From positions 1 through 20,491 of the forward strand of contig JALOSD010000023.1 in NCBI GenBank assembly GCA_025458585.1: a stretch of DNA of 20,491 nt, read 5' to 3'. Positions 1-9,632 of the stretch are shown piece by piece; the stretch's first letter is position 1; every line of letters begins with the position of its first letter. The translations under genes were made by a program, and so were the position numbers. Below the pieces are notes generated by a model. The model saw only the letters and a list, made by a program, of their open reading frames with translations. It searched no databases and was not told the origin of the DNA. The DNA is from Burkholderiaceae bacterium. GTDB lineage: Bacteria > Pseudomonadota > Gammaproteobacteria > Burkholderiales > Burkholderiaceae_C.

Positions 1-41
1 GCGCCGCTAATTCGTCCGCATTACCGATTGATCCGCCGGCC

Positions 42-923
42 GTGGTCATGCCACGGCCATCCAGTATCGACCTGCGTCGATCGAGGTCACGGATTCAGGA
101 AATCTTCCTGCCCTCTGGTGACCCCAGAGGCATCCGCCAGGCTGAAGTCACAACCCGCATCGTTCGGGTCATCGAGGTTCCGCGGGCTTTGCTGAGCGAG
201 TTCTTCAAGATGCCGGAGGCGGCGGGCGGTGCCGTGTACTTCCTGTTCGGCGACGCGGAGGAGTCCGCCAAGCCCAAGGTCTACATCGGGCAGACGTCGG
301 ACTTGAAGAAGCGGTTCGTCAAGCACAACAAGGAAAAGGACTTCTGGCAGCGGGCCGTCGTCATGCTCTCCCGGGCCGACAGCCTCACAACCACGCATTC
401 GGTCTACCTTGAGCGGCTTTGTATCCAACGGGCCAAAGAAGCCGACCGGTACACCATCGAGAACGACACTAATGGGAACAAGCTGAACACCACGAAGCCT
501 CTCGAGGCCGAGTGCGAGGAGCTGTTTGAGACGGGCGAGACACTGATGTCAACGCTCGGCTTCGCGCTGTTCGACAAGCCGAGTGACCCACCTCTTGCGA
601 GCAACCTCTACTACTGCGCGGCCGCGGGGACGGATGCACGTGCCCAGTACACGCCGGAGGGGATGGTTGTCCTCAAGGGCTCGAAAGCGCGCGCGACCGT
701 CACCGATAGCTTCAAGGGCAAGCCGTTCTACGCCACCCGACTCAAGCTCCAGGAGGCTGGCATCCTGCAGCCCGCCGGCGACGCCCTCGTCTTCACCCAG
801 GACTACGTGTTCAAGTCACCGAGTTCTGCCGCGGCCATCATCGTTGGCAACAACATGAACGGCTGGGTGACTTGGAAGAATCAGGCTGGCGACACGCTGG
901 ACGCCGTAGTTCGGCAGGTCTGA
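42..923 (+). CDS. GIY-YIG nuclease family protein with C-terminal DUF4357
   Basis: Predicted GIY-YIG fold nuclease; the substrate is unknown. The GIY-YIG core is visible as VYF (about residues 65-67) and VYIGQT (80-85), followed by Arg91 in LKKRF and a candidate metal-binding Glu124 in VYLERL. The N-terminal lead contains FLPSGDPRGIR, which is typical of this subfamily. The C-terminal part (about 228-285, SPSSAA...GWVTWKN) matches DUF4357, a small domain often fused to nucleases. The length of 293 aa is normal for the family. The start is uncertain: GTG at 42 and ATG at 48 are both in frame, neither has a clear ribosome binding site, and the frame stays open to the left edge, so translation could begin further upstream. 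It is convergent with the next gene. Such proteins are common in accessory and defence-like regions; that role here is inference. Confidence 0.85.
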   Translation: MVMPRPSSIDLRRSRSRIQEIFLPSGDPRGIRQAEVTTRIVRVIEVPRALLSEFFKMPEAAGGAVYFLFGDAEESAKPKVYIGQTSDLKKRFVKHNKEKDFWQRAVVMLSRADSLTTTHSVYLERLCIQRAKEADRYTIENDTNGNKLNTTKPLEAECEELFETGETLMSTLGFALFDKPSDPPLASNLYYCAAAGTDARAQYTPEGMVVLKGSKARATVTDSFKGKPFYATRLKLQEAGILQPAGDALVFTQDYVFKSPSSAAAIIVGNNMNGWVTWKNQAGDTLDAVVRQV

Positions 924-983
924 TGCGCCGACAAAGTATGCACGCTTAGCGCTCGCGCAGGCCCAGCGCCAGACTGCCCAGTG

Positions 984-1967
984 CTAGGCCCGCTTGTACG
1001 AAGCGTCAAAGACGGTCAGTACGTTCGGGTTGTAGAAGTCCTTCTTCGGACTCTTCGGGTTGCCCGGGTCCAGGTACCGCGCTTTCGCGTACCGCTCGTC
1101 AGCCAGTAACGGCTTCCGCAGCCCATGGAATCGACCGTCCTGCTTGAAGTCGCTGTATCGCGCGGCCATGCGCTTGCACAGCTCTCTGTAGTCCCACGGG
1201 TACTTTGCCCGCACGTCTTCCTCAGAGAGCGTCACCTTCACTGCGTCAGCGTCCTTGGTAACTTGCACTTTGGAAGCACTGGCTAGCCCTGACTTCTCCA
1301 GCTTCAACTGCAGACGCACGGCTACGGCGAACGGCGAATCGGCATCGGTCGGCACCTTGGCCAAACTTTCCAGGTGTCGTATCAGCCGGCCCTCGTCAGC
1401 TGATACCACGACGCTCTCCACCATGGACACCGGCGCGATGAAGGACAGCGGCAGGACCACATGCAGCGAGCGAGAGAGGTCCCGTCCGAACCACTGCTTG
1501 GTCAAGACTACGAAGTTCTTGACGGCCGCCGCTGACAGTTCCTGCGCCTGCCGCGCAAGCAGCGCACTTGCCGTGACGAAGTGGACTGAGTTGTCTCGAA
1601 TCTCGGTGAGAGCCTCGAGATTGTTCTTCACCTCAACGTGCAACCTGGCCGAAGTCTTGTCCAACTCAACGATGCACGCGCCCAGCGAAATGGTCTGGGC
1701 GTTCCCTGCACGGTTGCGCTTCAGGAACAGCTTCTTGCTGGGCTTGCCGGACTTCGTGGGCCGAGCCTGATAGACGCGAATGGCCTTCAAGTCGTTGCCA
1801 GCGTCCTTGACCACTTTGGCCTTGAGCAGCAACTCCCAGGCGTTGAGAGCCAGGATGGCGAAGGTCTCTTCTCGATATGCAAAGGACGGCTTGTTGTAGA
1901 CCTCCACCGCTGCCGTGATGGCGGCGACTGCCTTGTCGACAAGCTTCTGATGCAATGGTGGCCGCAT
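984..1967 (-). CDS. DUF3644 domain protein with HEPN-like R-x4-H motif
   Basis: Function unproven. The N-terminal half (LALNAWELLLKA, residues 40-50, and flanking helices) matches DUF3644. The segment EIRDNSVHF places Arg124-Asp125-x3-His129, an R-polar-x3-H motif like the catalytic motif of HEPN ribonucleases, so an RNase role is a reasonable inference. The C-terminal part (YPWDYRELCKRM ... YLDPGNPKSPKKDFYNP) is the characteristic ending of the longer members of this family. I chose ATG 1967 because a purine-rich AGGGGAGGGG lies just upstream at about 8 nt. An upstream in-frame ATG at 2153 would add 62 residues of low-quality, shadow-like sequence. The protein is 327 aa, single-gene, convergent with the GIY-YIG gene and divergent from the next. 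Confidence 0.8.
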   Translation of the reverse strand: MRPPLHQKLVDKAVAAITAAVEVYNKPSFAYREETFAILALNAWELLLKAKVVKDAGNDLKAIRVYQARPTKSGKPSKKLFLKRNRAGNAQTISLGACIVELDKTSARLHVEVKNNLEALTEIRDNSVHFVTASALLARQAQELSAAAVKNFVVLTKQWFGRDLSRSLHVVLPLSFIAPVSMVESVVVSADEGRLIRHLESLAKVPTDADSPFAVAVRLQLKLEKSGLASASKVQVTKDADAVKVTLSEEDVRAKYPWDYRELCKRMAARYSDFKQDGRFHGLRKPLLADERYAKARYLDPGNPKSPKKDFYNPNVLTVFDASYKRA

Positions 1968-2200
1968 CCGGCTGCCCCTCCCCTGGCTGCTTTGGTCCAA
2001 TTCTCCGTCGGGAAGCAGTTGGCGTGGTCCGCCGGGAGGCAACTTGTCTGCTGGTTCATCGACACGGTAGACTCCCTGCCAGCAGCCGCCGCGCCGGCTC
2101 GCCCGCCCACAAGGCACAGCCGGATTCGGCAGCGCGAAGTGAGAACGAGTCATGGCTTGGCCGCATGGTCGCCGCTGGCTCGATGTGTGGGCGCATCGAC

Positions 2201-2217
2201 GTCACGGTGACCGGAGA
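2201..2217 (+). promoter_or_regulatory. Short dyad GTCACGGTGAC plus ribosome binding site GGAGA
   Basis: In the 259-bp space between two divergent start codons, GTCAC-G-GTGAC (2201-2211) is an exact 5+1+5 inverted repeat. It runs directly into GGAGA (2213-2217), which sits 9 nt before ATG 2227 and decides that start. The dyad could be a small operator or nothing. The rest of the divergent spacer shows no convincing -35/-10 pair by eye. Confidence 0.35.
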
Positions 2218-2226
2218 ACCGCCACC

Positions 2227-2961
2227 ATGTCTACCTCGTTGACTCCGTCCCAATTGGACCAGCTGCGGCGCGACGCCCAGCGCCTGCGCAAGCAGGAGTC
2301 CCTGACCCACTACCAAGCCCTCGACCGGATTGCCGCCAAGCACGGCTACCGGAACTGGTCGTTGCTCGCCAAGCACAGCGCCTCTACGGATGCGGCTGCA
2401 CCTCGGGGTGCCATGGCTCAGCTGCCGCCCGTGTCGCCGACCAGCCAAGAGCCGAAGGACCCGCGTCCGCGCTACTACTTGCACGGTGACCAGCTCGAAG
2501 ACGACCCGAAGCGCTACTACTGTGCGAGGTGCGACGTGTTCTTCCCGGCTGAGCACTTCGCCGACCACGGCCCGCATACCGGCGAGCGGCTTCTCGACCA
2601 GCTGGAACGCTGGAAGAAGCGGGACTGGCGCTCGAAAGCGGAGTGGCGCCGGCCAGACGACCCTGTGAACATCCTGGAGGCCGGTGCACTGGCAGCGCGG
2701 GCGGAGTATCAGGCTTTGCGGCCGAAGTTCAGCGCCTGGCTGCAGGAGCAACGCAAGCGCACGCGCGCAGGCGAGCGCCGCGACGACATTGGTCTCATGG
2801 CCCTGGAGCTGGTGACGAGCCGAGGTCTGCCGACCACGCCGAAGTCGCTCAAGCAGCTTTGCTACCACTACGAGCGTCGCGGCTTCCAGCGCTTTGCCAC
2901 GGAAGCTCTGGAGTCGGCGTGGGCCGAGTTCAAGGCGCAGCTTGCCTCGAGGCAAGGGTAA
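2227..2961 (+). CDS. Glyoxalase_8-like / CCHH zinc motif / YozE-like protein
   Basis: Function unknown. Three parts can be seen in 244 residues. Residues 7-50 (LDQLRRDAQRL...LTHYQALDRIAAKHGYRNWSLLA) resemble the small helical 'glyoxalase superfamily' N-domain (Glyoxalase_8) found on many orphan proteins. Residues 99-114 hold a compact Cys99-x2-Cys102-x7-His110-x3-His114 set, a plausible zinc site. Residues about 166-236 (FSAWLQEQRKR...DDIG...EALESAWAEF) resemble the YozE SAM-like fold. ATG 2227 is preferred over the in-frame ATG 2152 because GGAGA lies 9 nt upstream and the homologous region begins right after it. The last codons form an exact 16-nt palindrome. Domain names are by pattern recognition; no catalytic role is claimed. 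Confidence 0.75.
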   Translation: MSTSLTPSQLDQLRRDAQRLRKQESLTHYQALDRIAAKHGYRNWSLLAKHSASTDAAAPRGAMAQLPPVSPTSQEPKDPRPRYYLHGDQLEDDPKRYYCARCDVFFPAEHFADHGPHTGERLLDQLERWKKRDWRSKAEWRRPDDPVNILEAGALAARAEYQALRPKFSAWLQEQRKRTRAGERRDDIGLMALELVTSRGLPTTPKSLKQLCYHYERRGFQRFATEALESAWAEFKAQLASRQG

Positions 2962-2992
2962 GGCGAAGGAGTTGGCCGGCTGCGCGCCGGCC
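2941..2992 (+). terminator. Candidate terminator: palindrome plus GC hairpin, no T-tract
   Basis: An exact 16-nt palindrome, CTTGCCTCGAGGCAAG (2941-2956), overlaps the stop-proximal codons of the preceding gene. A second hairpin follows, with GGCCGGC (2974-2980) pairing with GCCGGCC (2986-2992) around the loop TGCGC. The position just after the stop suggests transcript ending or 3'-end stabilisation, but there is no run of T, so intrinsic termination is uncertain. Confidence 0.4.
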
Positions 2993-3040
2993 GAGACCAC
3001 CGTAAGCGCAAGTCACGGCAAGCGGGTTGACCCTTGACAC

Positions 3041-3976
3041 GTGGCCACCAACAGACGTCTTTCGGAGAATTTCCAAACGAAATCTATGCCTGTCAGCAGC
3101 CGCCCTTCCCTCGTCGAACTCCACACCAAGGAACGTGTTCACCGGTCGCAGACGTACGCGGAAATCGCGACGACTGTGGAAGACCTCCGCACGCAGCTGA
3201 CGGAGCGAGGAATCCGATGCCCGCCCAACAGCGCGCTAGGCTCCCTGTTGCTCAAGGCGAGCGCCCTGAACGAGCAGTGGGAGGCTCAGACTCACGGGCA
3301 AGACATCCTCACGCTGATGCAGGCAGACGAGGCGCTGCGCATTGCACAGGCGGTGGGCGAAGTGCTCGACGAGCCGGATGCGGGAGAGCTCATCCGTCGG
3401 ATGACCAAGAGCGACATGAACCTTTCCACCAGACAACCGTCGCAGGGCAAGGACGCGCTGTGGGAGTTGGACCTGCTCAAGTTCCTCAGGAGCCACAAGG
3501 TCGCCGCACGCCTGCAAGAGCCGCCGGACATCGCCCTTGACCTCCCTGACGGTCTCGGGAGCTACGGAATCGCCTGCAAGAAGCTCTACTCGGAGGACAG
3601 CCTGGAGACGCCACTGAGGAAGGGCTATCAGCAACTGGGGCGCATGGGCCATCCCGGTCTGGTTGCGTTCAACCTCGACGACCTGACGCCCCAACGCTCA
3701 ATCCTGGTTCATCACACCGCAGAGGACGTAGGCGACTTTCTGCATCAGCGGAACGTCGACTTCATCCACCGGCACGAAGCGGAGCTCCAGCGCGCTGTCA
3801 TGCAAGGTCGCTGCGACGGTGTCTTGTTCGCCACTACCGTACAGGCGGACATCCAGGAGATGTCGCCGCGCTTCAACCGCTTCGCGGAGTACATGCTCTG
3901 GACGGTGGCCCAAGCGCCGGAATCGACTCGGCGCAGGCTCGAGTCCCTGCACGGGCTGATAGCCAGCAACAAGTGA
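3041..3976 (+). CDS. Hypothetical protein, probable PD-(D/E)XK nuclease-like fold
   Basis: Not recognised as a named family. The middle of the protein shows a restriction-endonuclease-like order of elements: WELDLLKFL with Glu142 in a helix, PPDIALDL with Asp163 at the start of a strand, GIACKKLYS (Cys179-Lys180-Lys181) as the next strand, then a helix with Gln197/Gln198 in KGYQQLG. That is the E...D...(E/D)xK...Q pattern of PD-(D/E)XK enzymes, except that Cys sits where the second acidic residue is usual. The N-terminal 130 residues are mostly helical. The start is unsure: GTG 3041 gives 311 aa with no ribosome binding site, while ATG 3086 has GGAGA 17 nt upstream, rather far. Nuclease activity is inference; the Cys may mean an altered or lost active site. 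Confidence 0.7.
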   Translation: MATNRRLSENFQTKSMPVSSRPSLVELHTKERVHRSQTYAEIATTVEDLRTQLTERGIRCPPNSALGSLLLKASALNEQWEAQTHGQDILTLMQADEALRIAQAVGEVLDEPDAGELIRRMTKSDMNLSTRQPSQGKDALWELDLLKFLRSHKVAARLQEPPDIALDLPDGLGSYGIACKKLYSEDSLETPLRKGYQQLGRMGHPGLVAFNLDDLTPQRSILVHHTAEDVGDFLHQRNVDFIHRHEAELQRAVMQGRCDGVLFATTVQADIQEMSPRFNRFAEYMLWTVAQAPESTRRRLESLHGLIASNK

Positions 3977-4009
3977 CGCCGCGAACATTGCCACCGCATC
4001 AGCTGGAAC

Positions 4010-4528
4010 TCATGGATATGGACCGTCGAGCATGCGCACATCCCATGCTCGACGGTCGCACGAACTCCTCTGCGTCGACAGACGGGACTTGCGGAGGTAG
4101 GCGTACAGCCGCCCGGGTTGCTCGTAGGCGCTGAAAGGCGCAGTCCCCGTTCGGGCCCAACGCCAGCGCCGCTCCGGCCACGTCTGCACCCACACCTCGG
4201 TGCTGAGCTGGCTGCAAACGGTCCAGACCTGCAAAACGGCGACGCGGTAACCGGGTAAGGCTTGGTCCGCCATTGCCGCGAGGGCGGCTTCGAGCTCAGG
4301 AAGCATCCAGTCTTCTCGCGTGGACCACTGACCTGCTCTCCACTGCGCCGCAGAGGACCGCAACCCGAGATACACCGGGGCCCACCCGACGGTATGCGAC
4401 GCCGGATTGGTGTCGGCCTCGGCTCGGAACACCAGCGGAGTGCGAGCAGCAATGACCTCGGGCAGCAGCCCGGCCTGCAGCGGGTCGAGCAGCGTCAAGG
4501 TTTTAAGGTCGAAGCTGGCCTTACGCAT
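4010..4528 (-). CDS. Hypothetical protein, 172 aa, Trp-rich
   Basis: No family recognised. The ORF starts at ATG 4528, with an in-frame TAA 12 nt upstream, so no longer form is possible. It has balanced composition, with many Trp residues in the second half (VWVQTWPERRWRW). There is no obvious signal peptide, membrane segment or cysteine motif. A purine-rich AGGAG lies about 22 nt upstream, inside the loop of a small hairpin, which is too far for a normal ribosome binding site. The last residues are encoded by the inverted repeat at 4021-4057. It is convergent with the preceding gene. It could be a true orphan gene or a chance frame; the plus-strand alternatives here look like shadows. Confidence 0.45.
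   Translation of the reverse strand: MRKASFDLKTLTLLDPLQAGLLPEVIAARTPLVFRAEADTNPASHTVGWAPVYLGLRSSAAQWRAGQWSTREDWMLPELEAALAAMADQALPGYRVAVLQVWTVCSQLSTEVWVQTWPERRWRWARTGTAPFSAYEQPGRLYAYLRKSRLSTQRSSCDRRAWDVRMLDGPYP
4021..4057. repeat. Perfect 14-bp inverted repeat (hairpin, 9-nt loop)
   Basis: GACCGTCGAGCATG (4021-4034) is repeated exactly in inverted form as CATGCTCGACGGTC (4044-4057), with a 9-nt loop. It lies just beyond the stop at 3976, at the meeting point of two convergent genes, and overlaps the 3' end of the minus-strand ORF. A bidirectional transcription stop is the simplest reading, though there is no T-run on either side. A recombination or protein-binding site is an alternative. Confidence 0.6.
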
Positions 4529-4784
4529 GAAGCCACTTTAGCGTCCGGTCTCCTTCGGACGGCATCCTCTGGGGCTGAGCAGCCGCTGCTTCAACAAAGC
4601 CCTAAAAGCGCGCTCGTTGCGCCAGGTTTGCCGAAATACACGCTTGCGACGTTGGAGTCCGAAAATAGCAGCCGCGAGGCGCCGAAGACCTGCCGCGCAG
4701 ACGTACGGCCTCTGGAGCCATCACGCAGAAAAAAGGCGGTATCTGTCAACAACTTAGCAGTGGCGCCTCTAGTGAGCCTAAAGA
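4529..4784. other. Gene-free A/T-richer spacer upstream of rcoM
   Basis: This 256-bp stretch separates the accessory genes from the CO oxidation locus and is visibly richer in A and T than the DNA to its right, with an A6 run near 4730. It holds a small hairpin, CGTCCG (4542-4547) with CGGACG (4556-4561). It must contain the promoter of rcoM and probably that of the minus-strand ORF ending at 4010. I could not pick a convincing -35/-10 pair, and I see no copy of the 20/21-bp repeats found before coxM. Confidence 0.5.
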
Positions 4785-5591
4785 ATGTGCTGGGCTATCG
4801 CGAACCGTGCTCCAATCGTCACCGCCAGCGCGCGAGCCGCCGGTCTTGCCGGCGCCCCGCTGATCGCAATCCGACGACCGCATGGACCCCAAGGCGGCAT
4901 CATCCAGCTCGACGCCGAGCGTCGTGTCGTGTCGATGAACGCGTACGCGCGTCGCGTGCTCCCGGTCGACGAGAAGCAGCCGTTCGACCGTTTCGTGCTG
5001 TCGTTCCATCCCGAGCGCTCGCAGCCGAAAGTCGAGTTCCTGCTGGACCAGGCGGCGCAGTGCCCGGTGTCGAATCCGCCGCCGATGGCGATGATCATCA
5101 ACATCCCCGAGCGGGTGCTGCTGATCAAGGTCTCGCGCATGGCCGACGGCGCCGAGCGCACCACCGGCTACACCCTCGTCTTCTACGACATCACCGAACT
5201 GGTCAGCAGCGACGAGCGGCCGAGCGTGCGCCGGCGGCTGCAGAAGATCCCGACGGTCGTCCAGCAGCGCATCGTGCTTGTCGACACCGACGACGTGCTG
5301 TGCATCCACTCCGACGGCCACTACACCCACGTGTGCACCGTGCACGGGCGCCAGTTCTGCAACCTGAACATCGGCGACCTCGAGGCGCGCCTCGACCCCG
5401 AACAGTTCATGCGTGTGCACCGCGGCCACATCGTGAACCTGCGTTCGGTCACGCAGCTGCGACGGGAGGATGGCCGCCTGCTGCTCGAACTGCACCCCGA
5501 CATGCCGCCGATCCCGGTGTCGCGCACGAGTGCCGCTGCGCTGCTCGAGCGCCTGGGCGTCGCCGCCAGCATGGCCGTTCGCCCAGTCTGA
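4785..5591 (+). CDS. rcoM: RcoM: heme-PAS/LytTR CO-sensing transcription activator
   Basis: Single-component regulator that binds CO at a heme in an N-terminal PAS domain and activates cox genes through a C-terminal LytTR DNA-binding domain. The PAS part (about 38-140; IIQLDAERRVVSMN, VLPVDEKQPFDRFVLSFHPER, NIPERVLLIKVSRM) closely resembles RcoM of Burkholderia. Candidate heme ligands are His75, Cys93 in a Cys-Pro pair and Met103, close to the His74/Cys94/Met104 reported for RcoM-2. The LytTR domain (about 165-263) carries the FMRVHRGHIVNL signature. At 268 aa it is the expected size. ATG 4785 is the only usable start before the PAS domain; the ribosome binding site is weak. It is encoded just upstream of, and in the same direction as, coxM, as expected for a local activator. 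Confidence 0.93.
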   Translation: MCWAIANRAPIVTASARAAGLAGAPLIAIRRPHGPQGGIIQLDAERRVVSMNAYARRVLPVDEKQPFDRFVLSFHPERSQPKVEFLLDQAAQCPVSNPPPMAMIINIPERVLLIKVSRMADGAERTTGYTLVFYDITELVSSDERPSVRRRLQKIPTVVQQRIVLVDTDDVLCIHSDGHYTHVCTVHGRQFCNLNIGDLEARLDPEQFMRVHRGHIVNLRSVTQLRREDGRLLLELHPDMPPIPVSRTSAAALLERLGVAASMAVRPV

Positions 5592-5656
5592 CCACGGGTT
5601 TCCCCTGTCCTAGGGCTTTCCCGGGGCCTTGATCGTCCGCAAGGACCGGGCCAGCA

Positions 5657-5705
5657 ATTCGTGCTCTGTGCGCGCGATTGGTGCAGGCAATTCCGCGCTT
5701 CGTGC
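5657..5705 (+). promoter_or_regulatory. Triple direct repeat, candidate RcoM operator
   Basis: ATTCGTGC (5657-5664), ATTGGTGC (5677-5684) and CTTCGTGC (5698-5705) are three same-strand repeats with start-to-start spacing of 20 and 21 bp, about two helical turns each. LytTR regulators bind short direct repeats with this kind of spacing. The repeats lie 127-175 bp before the coxM start, in the only sizeable leader of the operon. No strong sigma-70 hexamers are visible after them, which fits an activator-dependent promoter. Assignment to RcoM is inference. Confidence 0.6.
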
Positions 5706-5831
5706 GCCTGAGCGCGCCAAATCCCGGCGCTGCACGTTTGCGGCCGTACGCGAACAATCGGCGCTCCGCGAGACGGCCCCCGGCCACGCGCCACGGTCGG
5801 TCCGGGTCACGAGCAACCCGAGGAGACACGC

Positions 5832-6695
5832 ATGATCCCACCCGCCTTCGACTACCACGCCCCGAAGAGCGTCGGCGAAGCCATCGCCCTGCTCGGCCAG
5901 TACGGCAGCGACGCCAAGATCCTCGCCGGAGGACACAGCCTGCTGCCGATGATGAAACTGCGCTTCGCGCAGCCGGCGCACCTGATCGACATCAACCGCA
6001 TCGTCGAGCTGCGCGGCGTCTGCGAGGACGGCGGCGACGTCGTGATCGGCGCGATGACGGTCGAGAACGACCTCATCGCCAGCCCCATCCTGCAGGCCAA
6101 GGTGCCGCTGCTGGCCGAGGCGCCCAAGCTGATCGCCGACCCGCAGGTGCGCAACCGCGGCACGATCGGCGGCGACATCGCGCACGGCGACCCGGGCAAC
6201 GACCATCCGGCGCTGGCGATCGCGGTGGACGCCAGCTTGGTGCTCGAAGGGCCGAACGGTCGTCGCACCGTCAAGGCCGACGGCTTCTTCCACGGTACGT
6301 ACATGACCGACCTGGCCGAGGACGAGATCCTGGTCGCGATCCGCGTGCCCGCCTTCCCGGCCGGCACCGGCTGGGCCTACGAGAAGCTCAAGCGCAAGAC
6401 CGGCGACTGGGCCACCGCCGGCGCCGCCGTCGTGATGCGCATGAATGCCGGCACCGTCAGCGCCTGCCGCATCGCGCTGACCAACGTCGCGCCGATGGCG
6501 CTGCGCGCCGTCGACGCCGAGAAGGCGCTGATCGGCCAGCCGCTGACCGACGCCACGATCGACGCGGCGGCGCAGGCCGCGATGGCGGTGTGCGACCCCG
6601 CCGAGGACCTGCGCGGCGACCGCGACTACAAGACCGCGATGGCCGGCCAGATGGTCAAGCGGGCGATCCGCGCGGCCGCCGCCCGCTGCCAGTGA
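5832..6695 (+). CDS. coxM: CO dehydrogenase medium subunit (FAD)
   Basis: FAD-binding subunit of aerobic Mo-Cu CO dehydrogenase. It receives electrons from the 2Fe-2S subunit and passes them to the quinone pool. The two FAD pyrophosphate loops are AGGHS at residues 32-36 and TIGGD at 111-115, at the positions known for Oligotropha CoxM. The 287-aa length is standard. The start is fixed by GAGGAG just upstream of ATG 5832. It is the first gene of the operon, preceded by the repeat-bearing leader; coxS follows 15 nt after its stop. No anomalies. Confidence 0.97.
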   Translation: MIPPAFDYHAPKSVGEAIALLGQYGSDAKILAGGHSLLPMMKLRFAQPAHLIDINRIVELRGVCEDGGDVVIGAMTVENDLIASPILQAKVPLLAEAPKLIADPQVRNRGTIGGDIAHGDPGNDHPALAIAVDASLVLEGPNGRRTVKADGFFHGTYMTDLAEDEILVAIRVPAFPAGTGWAYEKLKRKTGDWATAGAAVVMRMNAGTVSACRIALTNVAPMALRAVDAEKALIGQPLTDATIDAAAQAAMAVCDPAEDLRGDRDYKTAMAGQMVKRAIRAAAARCQ

Positions 6696-6710
6696 AGTAG
6701 GAGACACCCC

Positions 6711-7202
<492 letters not shown>

Positions 7203-7217
7203 GCACGAGGAGCCACG

Positions 7218-9631
<2,414 letters not shown>

Positions 9632-9632
<1 letters not shown>

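Noticed and set aside
2056..3000. 314-residue minus-strand open frame opposite the YozE-like gene
   Set aside because: No motif or ribosome binding site; the plus-strand frame has clear domain-like segments.
2962..4057. Hairpins read as integron attC sites flanking gene cassettes
   Set aside because: The paired RYYYAAC / GTTRRRY cores are absent and gene orientation is mixed.
4617..4650. TTGC-type repeats upstream of rcoM as RcoM autoregulation sites
   Set aside because: Spacing is 11 and 16 bp, not the 20/21 bp seen before coxM, and the similarity is only four bases.
4744..4749. Exact TTGACA on the minus strand
   Set aside because: No -10-like hexamer at proper distance downstream on that strand; likely chance.
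5706..5831. Sigma-70 promoter candidates after the triple repeat, for example an AACAAT -10-like hexamer at 5753-5758
   Set aside because: No acceptable -35 at 16-18 bp; too weak to call without transcript data.
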